DNA of 64,000 nt from Shewanella carassii (GTDB lineage: Bacteria; Pseudomonadota; Gammaproteobacteria; Enterobacterales; Shewanellaceae), in contig NZ_NGVS01000029.1 in assembly GCF_002777975.1 (NCBI RefSeq), forward strand, positions 1 to 64,000, given 5' to 3'. Both the position numbers and the translations under genes were made by a program. Shown in pieces: positions 28,151 through 37,565 of this stretch (the first letter of the stretch is position 1; each line of letters begins with the position of its first letter). The notes under the pieces were generated by a model. That model was not told the DNA's origin. It ran no database searches and was given only the letters and a program-made list of their open reading frames with translations.

Positions 28151-29118
28151 CACTGATACCTGTCTCTGGGCTGATTAAAGCTGGCCACATCGCTGGCCTG
28201 GGAAAGTTCCTGACCGCCAGCCAAACTTTGTAGCTGCGCCGAAGCTTCCTTGGTAAGGATCAAAATTTCAACCCGGCGGTTGGCCGGATTATAGGGGTCC
28301 TCGCCAACAAAAGGGACCTTGTCGGCCATACCACTGACTTGCAAGATCTGATCTGAGCGAACCCCTCCAAACTCTATGGTCTGTCTGGCAATCAGCGCTC
28401 TCTCACTGGACAATTCCCAGTTGGTATAGCTGCGACCGACATACGGTAGAGAGTCTGTATGTCCTGAAAGCGTCAGCTTATTTTTAACCTGCTGCAGTAA
28501 CGGCGCCAGGGCCAGTAACAGATCTTCAAAATAGGGGCGCATCTGCGCCTGCCCCACCTTGAACATAGACTGCTCACTGTTATCGTGAATACGGATCCGG
28601 ATCCCCTGAGGCACGGCATCCAACTGTACGTTTTTGCCCATGCCGGCCTTTTCCACAACCTGGCGGATCTGTCGCGCCAACACTTCCAGTTGCGCCTGAG
28701 TGGCATACTCTCCGGGGATCACCGCATTCAACTTGGGACCCATTCCGGCTCTAGCCTGCCATTTTCCCTCTGGAATACGGGCACGGCTCTCAGGCCCACG
28801 CATCTCGTCACCATGGGCCGGTGACGGCACCACGGGTTGCTGCATGGCGGGCTGACCCTCGAGATCGATAATTGAAGGGATATTACGCAGATCGAACGGA
28901 TTGATATCACCGGATGGGTAGAGTTCGCCATTGAGATACTTGACTACAGTTTCGCGCTCTTTTTGATCGGCCACCTGCATGATCCACAACACCATGAAGA
29001 ACGCCATCATCGCCAGGGTAAAGTCGGCAAAAGCCACCTTCCAGGCTCCGCCATGAGCAGCATGTTTTTTGTTCGCCCGAACCCGGCGAATAACGATCTC
29101 TTGAGATTTTGAAGCCAT
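28150..29118 (-). CDS. lafU: Lateral flagellar stator protein (MotB-like)
   Basis: The 322-residue protein has one N-terminal transmembrane helix containing the essential proton-binding aspartate D32 (FADFTLAMMAFFMVLW). A periplasmic OmpA-like peptidoglycan-binding domain follows (about 190-290) with SGHTDSLPY and ANRRVEIL. With LafT it forms the torque-generating channel. Its position after lafT matches LafU of Vibrio and Aeromonas lateral systems. A proton rather than sodium motor is inferred from family. Confidence 0.93.
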   Translation of the reverse strand: MASKSQEIVIRRVRANKKHAAHGGAWKVAFADFTLAMMAFFMVLWIMQVADQKERETVVKYLNGELYPSGDINPFDLRNIPSIIDLEGQPAMQQPVVPSPAHGDEMRGPESRARIPEGKWQARAGMGPKLNAVIPGEYATQAQLEVLARQIRQVVEKAGMGKNVQLDAVPQGIRIRIHDNSEQSMFKVGQAQMRPYFEDLLLALAPLLQQVKNKLTLSGHTDSLPYVGRSYTNWELSSERALIARQTIEFGGVRSDQILQVSGMADKVPFVGEDPYNPANRRVEILILTKEASAQLQSLAGGQELSQASDVASFNQPRDRYQ

Positions 29119-29975
29119 TAACTTCTCTGTTCCGTCAGAATTTTTTCCAGTTCCACGAAGCTGGGGCGATTCTCGGTCTGGATCTGTTTCCTACCGGCAT
29201 CGATCGCCTGGATAGGCGGCTTGCCTTTGGCGAAAGTAGTCAGCATGGCGGCAATGCACTTGAGCTGACTGATTTGGCGTTCCACCTGGTGTTCCAGCGC
29301 CTTTGACAAGGGTTCAAACAAACAATAACAGGCAAAGATACCGATAAAGGTTCCCACCAGAGCGGCCGCCACTTTGACCCCAATCAAGCTGATAGGGCCA
29401 TCGATTTTTGACATGGTAATGATGATCCCCATTACCGCCGCCAAGATACCGAAGCCCGGCATAGCCTCGGCCATGCGGCCCAGGGCCTGGGAGGGACGTA
29501 AACTGTCTTCTTCGATACGATGAATCTCCTCTTCCAGAATCGCTTCCAGATCATGAGGGGAAATCTTGCCTATCGATTGCAGCCGCAGGTTATCCACTAA
29601 AAACTGCAATAATTGCGGATGTTCCAATACCACCGGATACATCAAAAACAGTGAACTCTCATCGGGGTTTTCAATGTGAGCATCCAGCACCTTCATCCCC
29701 TGAGACTGTATCTGCCCCATCAGCATATTCATCAAACCGAATAGCTGGGGATAAAGCTCAGGCTCCGGATTATCCTGACTGGTGACTTTACGTACCTGTT
29801 GCCAGAGTTCCTGCAATACCGCACGGGGATTGGCGATCAACAAAGACCCCACACCGGCACCTAAAATGATCAAAATCTCCGCCGGCTGCCACAATGCCAA
29901 CAGATTACCGCCGGCCCAGGCGAAACCGCCAAAAACACAGCCTAAAATAACCAATAATCCAACTAATTTACTCAT
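29118..29975 (-). CDS. lafT: Lateral flagellar stator protein (MotA-like)
   Basis: The 285-residue membrane protein has four transmembrane segments (about 3-22, 32-50, 170-190 and 200-225). A large cytoplasmic loop lies between the second and third, where the charged residues that push on FliG reside. It pairs with LafU, whose start overlaps its stop. Confidence 0.93.
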   Translation of the reverse strand: MSKLVGLLVILGCVFGGFAWAGGNLLALWQPAEILIILGAGVGSLLIANPRAVLQELWQQVRKVTSQDNPEPELYPQLFGLMNMLMGQIQSQGMKVLDAHIENPDESSLFLMYPVVLEHPQLLQFLVDNLRLQSIGKISPHDLEAILEEEIHRIEEDSLRPSQALGRMAEAMPGFGILAAVMGIIITMSKIDGPISLIGVKVAAALVGTFIGIFACYCLFEPLSKALEHQVERQISQLKCIAAMLTTFAKGKPPIQAIDAGRKQIQTENRPSFVELEKILTEQRS

Positions 29976-29990
29976 TAACAGGGTTCCAAA

Positions 29991-30713
29991 TCAGAGTTGC
30001 GCCTGCCGATAAATCGCCTGTAACTGGCGTACGGCGGCCTTGTGTAATTGACAGATCCGGGTCTCTGTCAGCCCCAAGGTGGCGGCTATCTCTCTTAGAT
30101 TGAGTTCATGTTGATAGTAAAGCGACAAAATAACCTGTTCTCTGTTGCTCAATTGTTTAATTGCTGCAATTAACAGCTGATTTCGTTCAAAATCGACAAT
30201 TTCTTTGTCCTGGCCACCCAGGGAAAGCCCCTCACCCAGCATTTCATCCAGACTGTTCATGGATTCGGCCAGAGTGGCATGCAGGTAATCCCGGTACTCT
30301 TCCTGGGTCAGACCCATTCTTTCTGTCACTTCACTGTCTTTCGGGTAACGGCCCAACTCCCGGGTCAATTGCCTGACAACATCATTGAACGAATGTGCCT
30401 GCTGTCTTACCGAGCGAGGACGCCAATCCAGACGTCGCAACTCGTCGAGAATCGCGCCGCGGATCCGCTGCCCGGCAAAAGAGATAAACCCCGCATCGTA
30501 TTCACCCGGGTAACGCCGGGCGGCCTCAAGCAATGCCATCAAGGCGATCTGTTCCATGTCCTCCTGGCCGATAAGCGGGCCACAATGACTCTTGAGGGCA
30601 CAAACAGTACGCTTTACCAAGGGCAGATATTGATGCAACAACGCCTGCTCTGACTGCCGCTCATTGTCGTACGCCTGATAACCTAAATCATAGGCTGTCA
30701 TCTCACTGTCCAA
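29991..30713 (-). CDS. lafS: Lateral flagellar sigma28 factor
   Basis: This FliA-type sigma factor should direct late genes such as lafA and is held inactive by FlgM until the hook is complete. The 240-residue protein has region 2 (QEDMEQIALMALLEAARRY), region 3 and region 4 with a helix-turn-helix near the C-terminus (LREIAATLGLTETRICQL). GGAGG lies four bases before a TTG at 30713 but 16 before the ATG at 30701. I take the TTG, though the ATG is possible. Confidence 0.92.
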   Translation of the reverse strand: MDSEMTAYDLGYQAYDNERQSEQALLHQYLPLVKRTVCALKSHCGPLIGQEDMEQIALMALLEAARRYPGEYDAGFISFAGQRIRGAILDELRRLDWRPRSVRQQAHSFNDVVRQLTRELGRYPKDSEVTERMGLTQEEYRDYLHATLAESMNSLDEMLGEGLSLGGQDKEIVDFERNQLLIAAIKQLSNREQVILSLYYQHELNLREIAATLGLTETRICQLHKAAVRQLQAIYRQAQL

Positions 30714-30723
30714 GTCGCCTCCG

Positions 30724-31170
30724 CTATTGAATTACCATTCGGGTGAACAGCACTTCTTCGATATCCAGGGAAAACTGATCTTCGCTCAAAACCTTGGCCA
30801 GCTCTTCCTTGGCTTCCAGCTGCAGCGCCTCGAGATTCTGGGGCTTATTCAGCGTCTTGAACTCTTTTGCGCTGAACATTCTCATCATGGTGTTGCGGAT
30901 CAGCGGATCGGCCGCCTTGATCTCCTCGGCCGCCTTGTCGCTACGGGATTTGAGCGCCAACTCCAGCAACAAGTAATGTGGATACTCATCTCCAGGAATA
31001 GAGATCACCATCTTATCCAAGGGATAGAAGCGGGCAGGTGCAGGTGGTGGCGGCAACTTTTTTTCCGGCGCCAGCAAATTGCCCAAAAATGCCGGAGGGT
31101 TATGCCCAATAAAAAAGCCACCAGCAGTGGCCAGGATCAGCAAGGCTGCAATAATTAAATTTCGTTTCAT
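30724..31170 (-). CDS. lafF: Lateral flagellar basal-body protein FliL
   Basis: The 148-residue membrane protein has one N-terminal helix (about 3-20), a proline-rich linker (KLPPPPAPA) and a periplasmic FliL domain ending VLFTRMVIQ. FliL proteins surround and stabilise the stator. An alternative TTG start lies 18 bases upstream; the ATG at 31170 is preferred. Confidence 0.88.
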   Translation of the reverse strand: MKRNLIIAALLILATAGGFFIGHNPPAFLGNLLAPEKKLPPPPAPARFYPLDKMVISIPGDEYPHYLLLELALKSRSDKAAEEIKAADPLIRNTMMRMFSAKEFKTLNKPQNLEALQLEAKEELAKVLSEDQFSLDIEEVLFTRMVIQ

Positions 31171-31197
31171 CTTAGTTATTCTGCTCAATCTCTATCA

Positions 31198-32415
31198 TCA
31201 GGCCAGTAGATTCAGTTGCCGATCACTCTTGCGCTCGACTTCATTATCAACGGGCAACTCCTCCCCAACGGAAGCAGCAATGCCACCGGCATTGCCTCTG
31301 CGAGCGTGTTGCTCTGACGGTCCCTGTTCCGAGCCGGAACCAACATCCAGCGCAATATCTCCCTTGTGCTCCAACGCCAATTCAGTTCGCAAACGCTCCA
31401 AACCACTGAGCAAGGCATCCCGCACCTGGTTATTAACGGCATGCATCTGAATATGCAGCCGATCCCCATCCAAGCGAATATTTAACTCAATCCGTCCAAG
31501 TTCGGGGGGAGTCAATTGCAGCTCTGCAGTTTGAATCCGCTGATCGATTTGAAATCTCAGCTGATCACGCAAAGGCAACAGGAGTTCTTTGGCATGTTGT
31601 ACATGGGACGCCTGCGCAGTCAGCGGCAAAGGGCCCCACTGGCTGACAGAGGGCCGCTCATGCAGCTGAACAGTCGCCTCGGTTTGCAATATGCCGATGT
31701 CAGCCACCGGCTTAGCCAATGGATCCATGCGCCATTCACTCAATGTAGACGCCGGGGTCGTTGCGGTGCGAGCTTGCACCAGGCCGTGTTCCATCGCATT
31801 CAAGGGTACAAATTGTTCGCCTTTAAATGCGCTGACGGTTGTGGGCACTGAACTCACAGCTTGCTGATGTACCAGCGGAACCTGCGCCGAACCTTGTGGC
31901 TGTGGCAGTCGATTGCCTTGAGCCAAAGACAGATTAGCCATGGTCGCCATATTGGTTCGAGCAACGCCGTCATCCTTGGCCAGCATGGGATTCAGGGCAT
32001 CGGCCCCTAATGCCTTGCTCGGACTGCCCCCCATAGCCGCAACGCTTACCGACTCAGAGACGGCTCCGGCAACAGTGGCCGTGGTTTGTTGGGCCAAAGG
32101 CATAAATTGCCCCACTGGCTGGACTGTCACCGCCGTTTCATGAACCGGCACTTCAGTCATCAACGCCGCCACATTCACACTCTCAGTGGAGGCATCGTCT
32201 TTAACCGCCTCGGCAGTGTCGGTCGGAGCAAGGCTATCGGTTTTCCCAGCGGGATCTTTTTTGACCGCGGGTTTATCCGCCTGGGCTTGAGCCTGAGAAA
32301 CAGACTCCTCTTCCTGCTGGTAACTATGACTATCGCCACTATTATCTGGATGAGACGGTAACGATACTTTTTGCGATGGCGTCTCTACCAGAGATGAGAT
32401 AAGCGCAATACTCAA
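31198..32415 (-). CDS. lafE: Lateral flagellar hook-length control protein FliK
   Basis: FliK measures the hook and switches export specificity through FlhB. The 405-residue protein has a low-complexity N-terminal region rich in Ser, Thr, Val and Gln, and a conserved C-terminal domain (about 290-385) containing LQLTPPELGRIELNIRL and a VRDALLSGLERLR helix. Its start overlaps the end of lafD. Confidence 0.9.
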   Translation of the reverse strand: MSIALISSLVETPSQKVSLPSHPDNSGDSHSYQQEEESVSQAQAQADKPAVKKDPAGKTDSLAPTDTAEAVKDDASTESVNVAALMTEVPVHETAVTVQPVGQFMPLAQQTTATVAGAVSESVSVAAMGGSPSKALGADALNPMLAKDDGVARTNMATMANLSLAQGNRLPQPQGSAQVPLVHQQAVSSVPTTVSAFKGEQFVPLNAMEHGLVQARTATTPASTLSEWRMDPLAKPVADIGILQTEATVQLHERPSVSQWGPLPLTAQASHVQHAKELLLPLRDQLRFQIDQRIQTAELQLTPPELGRIELNIRLDGDRLHIQMHAVNNQVRDALLSGLERLRTELALEHKGDIALDVGSGSEQGPSEQHARRGNAGGIAASVGEELPVDNEVERKSDRQLNLLA

Positions 32416-32753
32416 TACGAGTCTCCTTTAGTGGTTATTTCCGGCTGAAATTCAGGCTGGCTGAGTTGGGTCAGTTGATACGCAGACAGGCCCTCTTGTT
32501 GCTCCAACAATTGCCGCATCTGCCGCTGGACTAATGTCTTTTGGGTTTGCAACTGTGCAATTACCTGAGCGTGACAGCTTTCCAGATATTGGCGCGCCAG
32601 CAGTTCGGCCTGACTGCTGGGTTTACCACTCTGGCGCAGTAATTGGATCATCTGCTGATTGAGTCGGCGCACTCCCGACCAATTCTCTTCTGCGGCCAGT
32701 TGTTGCAGGCGCTGTCCCAGGACTTGCCACCGGCTGACTATCGACTCACTCAA
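32412..32753 (-). CDS. lafD: Probable lateral flagellar chaperone LafD (FliT-like)
   Basis: This small, helical, Gln- and Leu-rich protein sits exactly where LafD/FliT lies in other lateral loci, between fliS and fliK. Sequence identity alone would not identify it. The frame is open into fliS, but the TTG at 32753 overlaps the fliS stop region by eight bases and gives a 113-residue protein of normal FliT size, so I favour it. FliT-type proteins guard FliD before export. Confidence 0.62.
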   Translation of the reverse strand: MSESIVSRWQVLGQRLQQLAAEENWSGVRRLNQQMIQLLRQSGKPSSQAELLARQYLESCHAQVIAQLQTQKTLVQRQMRQLLEQQEGLSAYQLTQLSQPEFQPEITTKGDSY

Positions 32754-33126
32754 GCTGGGCCCAACCTTCCCGGATCTGTTGAATAACCTGCACCACGGGC
32801 TGCAATGCCTCAGGGCTGTTTTCCACGCTGGCACTCACCAACTGGCGGCTACAATAGTCATAGAGTCGATTGAGATTTGCAGCGACTTCACCGCCATTTT
32901 CAATATCCAACAACACATCGAGTCCATGGATCACATTCAAACACTTGTTGATACTCTGACCCTTGGCCTCGAATGCCTTGCGCTCCATATGTCCCGAAGC
33001 GCGGGCCAACTCATCCAGTAGACCGTCAAGCAGCATCCGTACCATCTCATGGGGATTGGCCGCAGCCGCCCTGGCATCCAGACTGGCCTGACGGTAACCG
33101 CTAAAAGGATCCTGCTCATAAAACAT
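32746..33126 (-). CDS. lafC: Lateral flagellin export chaperone FliS
   Basis: The 126-residue helical protein has the FliS pattern: ANPHEMVRMLLDGLLDELARA near the N-terminus, KGQSINKCLNVIHGL in the centre, and a C-terminal LSR/REGW-like end (IREGWAQLE). It binds unpolymerised flagellin. It lies 11 bases after fliD. Confidence 0.93.
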   Translation of the reverse strand: MFYEQDPFSGYRQASLDARAAAANPHEMVRMLLDGLLDELARASGHMERKAFEAKGQSINKCLNVIHGLDVLLDIENGGEVAANLNRLYDYCSRQLVSASVENSPEALQPVVQVIQQIREGWAQLE

Positions 33127-33137
33127 CGAATAACTCC

Positions 33138-34475
33138 TCAGTAAAACAATCCACTGGCGCTGTTCAACTCATTGATGGTGCTTTCCATCGCGGTGAACTG
33201 CTTCAAATAGATGTCATAACGTTGTTGCATCATGCGATCATGACGCTCCATACTATCTTCGACCCGATCCAACTGGCGCTTTAGATTGCTCTTCTTCATA
33301 TCCATATAGCCATCGAAACGGGTGAAAGGCTTGGTGATCTCCTGCACCTTGTCGACCATGCCGCCCTTGGCACCGAAGAGATCGCTGATCGCCTGAGGTT
33401 GGGTCTTCAGGGCTGTTTCCAGCTTCTTCTCATCCAGCTTTAATTCACCATTTCGGGTCAGCTCTATGCCGGCATCGGCCAAAGTCAGGCCATTAGGGGC
33501 TTTCTGAAAGCTCAATTCACGCAGCTGTTGCTGCAGCGTTCTTAGGCTGGTGTCGCCCTTGAGGATCCCCAGTTGGCTCTCATCTATCTTGTTGGCCTTC
33601 TTGTCATCCTCGTCGGTAGAGTCAGAATCCCCAAAAGCCTCGGCTCCCAGACCACGGGTTAAGCCACCGATTTGACGCAACAGTTCGTTGACTGTGTCAA
33701 CATAAGCTTTGATGGCTTCTTTACCGGCTTCCTGGTCGGCCTTAATGCTGATATTGCTGCTGTCACCGGCTTTGTGAACCTTACGCAGTTCAATGTCCAC
33801 CCCGTCTACCACTTGCTTCAACATATTGCTGGCCGAGGTAATGCTCATACCGTTGAGGGTCGCCTTGGCATCCTGTGCGGCCTGAGTCTCAGTCATGCCC
33901 CAATCACCGCCATCCAAAGTGATACTGATACTGTTGGATTTACCGGTTTCCTTAGAGGTCAGCATCAACTGCACCTGACCACCGGTGCGCACCAAACTCG
34001 CTTGCACCCCGGGATTGTTGGGATGCTGGTTGATCAAATCCCTAAGCTCACTGACCGAGGTCGCGCCGCCAGCGCTGGTGGTAGCCAAGTCCACCGTCAT
34101 GGTCTTGCCGCCCATGCTGATCTGAATGACACCCGAGGCCGGTAAAGTGGCGTCTTCCGATGCAAAAGGCTTAACCAACTGGTGCGCCTGAGCCAATTGC
34201 TCTACCGACAGTTGAAAGTTTCCCTGCGGTGCACTGACTGAACTGCTGACATGGATATTTTCATCTGTCACCTCGGCAACACTGCCCTTAAAGGCATCGG
34301 TCCCCAAGGTTGTCAGTTTGGTGTTTAAACGATCCAAGCCTTTATCCAGCAGACTGTAGGCATCGAGCTGTTTTTGATAGCCCGCCTTACTGCTTTGATA
34401 CAGATTGTCTTTGCCGGCTCGTTCAGCGCTAATCAACTGCTGCGCGAATTGGGCACCACTCATTCCGGAAATCAT
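33138..34475 (-). CDS. lafB: Lateral flagellar filament cap protein FliD
   Basis: The 445-residue protein caps the filament and folds flagellin. It begins MISGMSGAQFAQQLISAERA, has FliD N- and C-terminal helical regions, and ends in a coiled coil (LKRQLDRVEDSMERHDRMM). AAGGAG lies six bases before the ATG at 34475, which rules out the longer reading. A 253-bp gap separates it from lafA. Confidence 0.93.
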   Translation of the reverse strand: MISGMSGAQFAQQLISAERAGKDNLYQSSKAGYQKQLDAYSLLDKGLDRLNTKLTTLGTDAFKGSVAEVTDENIHVSSSVSAPQGNFQLSVEQLAQAHQLVKPFASEDATLPASGVIQISMGGKTMTVDLATTSAGGATSVSELRDLINQHPNNPGVQASLVRTGGQVQLMLTSKETGKSNSISITLDGGDWGMTETQAAQDAKATLNGMSITSASNMLKQVVDGVDIELRKVHKAGDSSNISIKADQEAGKEAIKAYVDTVNELLRQIGGLTRGLGAEAFGDSDSTDEDDKKANKIDESQLGILKGDTSLRTLQQQLRELSFQKAPNGLTLADAGIELTRNGELKLDEKKLETALKTQPQAISDLFGAKGGMVDKVQEITKPFTRFDGYMDMKKSNLKRQLDRVEDSMERHDRMMQQRYDIYLKQFTAMESTINELNSASGLFY

Positions 34476-34679
34476 TTTCAACTCCTTCTGGACACTGGTT
34501 CGTGTCTTTGGAACATTTGGGATAGCAAGAGGCATGCCATTCAGAAGGCATGTCTAACCCATTGTAAATATTGATAGTTGGTAAGGTAAGAAGCTATTAC
34601 TTGGTACAGTCTCTTCCCCAGAGACTCGGAAATGGGAAAAGTCACTTCCGCTATGGCGAGCCATTCCCGAATAACATTT

Positions 34680-34709
34680 AAAAAAAAGCGCCATCTTTGC
34701 GGACGGCGC
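34680..34709 (-). terminator. Terminator of the lateral flagellin gene
   Basis: On the minus strand, GCGCCGTC pairs with GATGGCGC (one G-U pair) around the loop CGCAAA and is followed by eight T residues. It lies 20 bases past the lafA stop, as expected for a strongly expressed flagellin gene. Confidence 0.92.
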
Positions 34710-34728
34710 CTGAAACAAAAAGGTTCGC

Positions 34729-35511
34729 TTAGCCCAGCAGACCCATAACCAGACTAGTGTTCTGGTTAGCACGAGACAGTACGTTGGTACCGGCTTGAAC
34801 CAGCAGTTGGTTCTTGGTCATGGCGGCAGATTCGTTGGCGAAGTCGGCATCCATGATACGACCAGAAGCGGCCTTGGTGTTTTCGGTCACGTTGGCCAGG
34901 TTAGCGGCGGTGTGGCCCAGACGGTTGATGTTGGCACCCAGAGCAGAACGGTTGGTACCGATCTCATTGATAAAGGTGTTGATGGTATCCAAGTCAGCGA
35001 TATCCAGGGCAGATTCATCTGGTTGAGCATCCAGCTTAACTTCCATAGTTTCGGCCTTGCTGGCACCAATCTGCAGAGTGACACCTGTATTCAGTTTGGT
35101 GAACAGTTTCTCACCGGCATATTCAGTGTTGGTCTTGATACGGGTCGCTTCACCCTTCAGTGCATCAAATTCAGCTTTCAGAGCGGCTTTATCATCGGCA
35201 GAGTTCACACCGTTGGCATGCTGGGTAGCCAGCTCTTTCATGCGGTTGGAGATAGAGCTCAGTTCGCTCAGGGCACCATCGGCAGTTTGCAGCATAGATA
35301 CGCCGTCAGAGATGTTACGGCTGGCAGTGCTCATACCAACAACGTTGGCGTTCAGACGGTTGGCAATCTGCAGGCCAGCGGCGTCATCATCGGCGCCGTT
35401 GATGCGCATACCGGTAGACAGACGCTCCATGGCGGTAGACAGCAGGCTGTTATTTTTGTTTACAGAGTTCTGAGCCACCAGAGAGGCGTAGTTAGTATGT
35501 ACAGACAACAT
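34729..35511 (-). CDS. lafA: Lateral flagellin
   Basis: The filament subunit is 260 residues, with conserved N-terminal (SLLSTAMERLSTGMRINGADDDAAGLQIA) and C-terminal (ALGANINRLGHTAANLANVTENTKAASGRI) D0/D1 helices in two halves and only a small central region. This makes it a short flagellin with little D2/D3. It is the only flagellin gene in the window. A strong terminator follows. I could not find a clear sigma28 motif in the 96 bp before it. Confidence 0.96.
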   Translation of the reverse strand: MLSVHTNYASLVAQNSVNKNNSLLSTAMERLSTGMRINGADDDAAGLQIANRLNANVVGMSTASRNISDGVSMLQTADGALSELSSISNRMKELATQHANGVNSADDKAALKAEFDALKGEATRIKTNTEYAGEKLFTKLNTGVTLQIGASKAETMEVKLDAQPDESALDIADLDTINTFINEIGTNRSALGANINRLGHTAANLANVTENTKAASGRIMDADFANESAAMTKNQLLVQAGTNVLSRANQNTSLVMGLLG

Positions 35512-35607
35512 GGTTGGATTCTCCCAAAGAGTGTATTTGTGTCACTAACAACAAAGCGACCCTAAAAAACCAAACTGAAAGCCACACTGAAAAAAATTTA
35601 AAAAAAA

Positions 35608-36588
35608 TTACCTGAGCAGGTCTTGAGCATGACCGCGACCGATATTGGCCTGCGCCAACAAGGCCTGCAGTTGCGAGCCAAAGCAAGCATTCACCTGGGG
35701 CAAAGACACTGCCTGCAACTGCTGGGACAAATTACTTAAGAGTTGTTGCTTCTGTGCCTGCCAATCCTGGCGCCAATGTTCTATCCGCCGCTGCGTCCGT
35801 TCCAACTTGGCTCGGGTCTGTCGCAAGGTCTCATTACTGTCGAAACGCCACTCCCTGGGATCACGCCAGTCGAGCAACTCCTCCAGTCGGATATTGTGCA
35901 TCTCGCCGGCCGGCAGACGCATCCCCTGACCACTGAGGCTAAGACTTCCCTGCAACAGTTGCCACAACTGATCATCACACTCCAAGACCGCTTCGTTATT
36001 TTCCAGCGCCAGGCTGATACCTAAGGGCGCCAGCTGTTCACCGAGCAGTTGTGCCAGGCTGTTCGGCTCCATATTGGCCGGTAGGTGCAACAATACACTC
36101 TGTGGGCCATCGGCGCTTGGTAACAGGAGCTGCAGGCTCTCGTCCCTGTGTTTAGGTTCAAGCAGGGAAACCGCCCGCAGTCGAAAACGGCGCCGTAGCG
36201 CCCGACGCCTGGGATAGATGATATTGAACATGGGATCCCACAAGGGATACTGCAGATAACTGGGTTGCAGCTGCTGCAACTGCTTTTGCAGCAGCTGCAG
36301 TCGTTCAAACTGCTCGGCAGAGGGTTTCATCAGCAACAAGGGGCGCATTCTCTCGAGGATCCGCTGCACCTCTTCAAAGCCATTATCCACCAGCTGCATG
36401 GCACTGATGTTATGTTGCAGCCGAGTGGCCCGCTCCCAACGTTCAAACGCCACTTGCCGGAACGGCAATAGCTCACGCCAGGCGTTCTCCGTCGTACTCA
36501 CCACCGCCATATCCAGCAGTGGTGCACTCTGACCTATGGGCCTTATCTGTCCGGCCAGTTTCAGGGCATCAGTAACCGAATGGATCAT
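35608..36588 (-). CDS. lafW: Putative lateral hook-associated protein (LafW-like)
   Basis: I assign this mainly by position: in lateral (Flag-2) loci lafW lies between flgL and lafA, as here. The 326-residue protein has a helical N-terminal part (about 50-115, Gln and Leu rich), a central basic stretch (PRRRALRRRFRLR), a compact middle domain, and a C-terminal coiled coil (about 255-300). No signal peptide or enzyme motif is seen. A role at the hook-filament junction or in late export is inference. Confidence 0.6.
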   Translation of the reverse strand: MIHSVTDALKLAGQIRPIGQSAPLLDMAVVSTTENAWRELLPFRQVAFERWERATRLQHNISAMQLVDNGFEEVQRILERMRPLLLMKPSAEQFERLQLLQKQLQQLQPSYLQYPLWDPMFNIIYPRRRALRRRFRLRAVSLLEPKHRDESLQLLLPSADGPQSVLLHLPANMEPNSLAQLLGEQLAPLGISLALENNEAVLECDDQLWQLLQGSLSLSGQGMRLPAGEMHNIRLEELLDWRDPREWRFDSNETLRQTRAKLERTQRRIEHWRQDWQAQKQQLLSNLSQQLQAVSLPQVNACFGSQLQALLAQANIGRGHAQDLLR

Positions 36589-36637
36589 GGCAACCTATGA
36601 CAGTCGTGATACAAGTGAGGCATCTTCCAAACCCGAA

Positions 36638-37555
36638 TTAAAGATGATTAAACAGTGTCAGTTGACTGATTTTGACAAAACTCTGCTGCGACACCCGCAA
36701 CGCCGTCAACTTCATCTGAAACTCTGAAGTGGCTGCCGGATAGTCCAACGCCTCGGTTTCACCTATGACTTCCTTGGTAAACAGCGCCATCTCTTGATGA
36801 CTACTCTTACCCAGACTCAAGCGATTCTGCTTGCCACCTATGTCGGTGATCGCCGCACCTAGGCTGGAGAGAGTATCGTCCAGAGACTGCATCATGGCTC
36901 CGGCCACGGTTTCGAAGTCGGCATCACCAGGCGCCTTGTTCGGATCCCGCAGCACTTTAATATACTCGGCAGTTTGATTGAGCAGATCCTCACTACCGTT
37001 GCTGAACCAAAACTCCTTCGCCGTCACGTTGGCATCGACCCAGGAATCGGCCGATATCTGCACCTGACGATGCTCGGCATCCCCCTTAAACTGATACTGA
37101 CCGCTGGCGTCCAACTCCACTGTCGGAGTACGAGTGTGATTGCCGGAGAACAGATAATTACCGGCGGCATCACGGGCATTGAGAATGTCGACACAGGTGT
37201 CCATCAGTGCCGACAGTTCATCGGCATAGCCCTCTTGGTCGGCGGCCGAATGTTGACCATTGTTGGCCGAGATAACAATCTCCCGCATCCGATTTTGCGC
37301 CTGTACCAGACTGTCGAGATAGGTCTCTGCCCGTTCCAGGCTGGTCGACAGGCTGTCGATGTTATCTATGTACTGATTGGTCTTAGCCAGATCCCGCTCA
37401 CAGTTGAGCACCTTTACCTTGCCGATAGGATCATCGGATGGACGCAGTAACGCCTTGCTGCTGGATAACTGTTGATCCAACACTCCCAACTGGCTCAGTG
37501 TCTGTTGCATGGAGTGCAAATTGCCACTGTACATATTAAACATAGCTACCCGCAT
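36638..37555 (-). CDS. flgL: Lateral hook-filament junction protein FlgL (HAP3)
   Basis: The 305-residue protein has flagellin-like N- and C-terminal helices (LLRPSDDPIGKVKVLNCERDL and LKLTALRVSQQSFVKISQLTLF-type end). It forms the second junction ring. GGAG lies six bases before the ATG at 37555. Confidence 0.93.
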   Translation of the reverse strand: MRVAMFNMYSGNLHSMQQTLSQLGVLDQQLSSSKALLRPSDDPIGKVKVLNCERDLAKTNQYIDNIDSLSTSLERAETYLDSLVQAQNRMREIVISANNGQHSAADQEGYADELSALMDTCVDILNARDAAGNYLFSGNHTRTPTVELDASGQYQFKGDAEHRQVQISADSWVDANVTAKEFWFSNGSEDLLNQTAEYIKVLRDPNKAPGDADFETVAGAMMQSLDDTLSSLGAAITDIGGKQNRLSLGKSSHQEMALFTKEVIGETEALDYPAATSEFQMKLTALRVSQQSFVKISQLTLFNHL

Positions 37556-37565
37556 CTACGACTCC

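Noticed and set aside
34521..34556. AGGCATG repeats between lafA and fliD as an operator
   Set aside because: Two seven-base copies 16 bp apart are not convincing by themselves, and no regulator fits.
35512..35607. Sigma28 promoter for lafA
   Set aside because: The best alignment, TAAA-N14-GCTTTCAG, matches only three of eight bases of the GCCGATAA half and has the wrong spacing.
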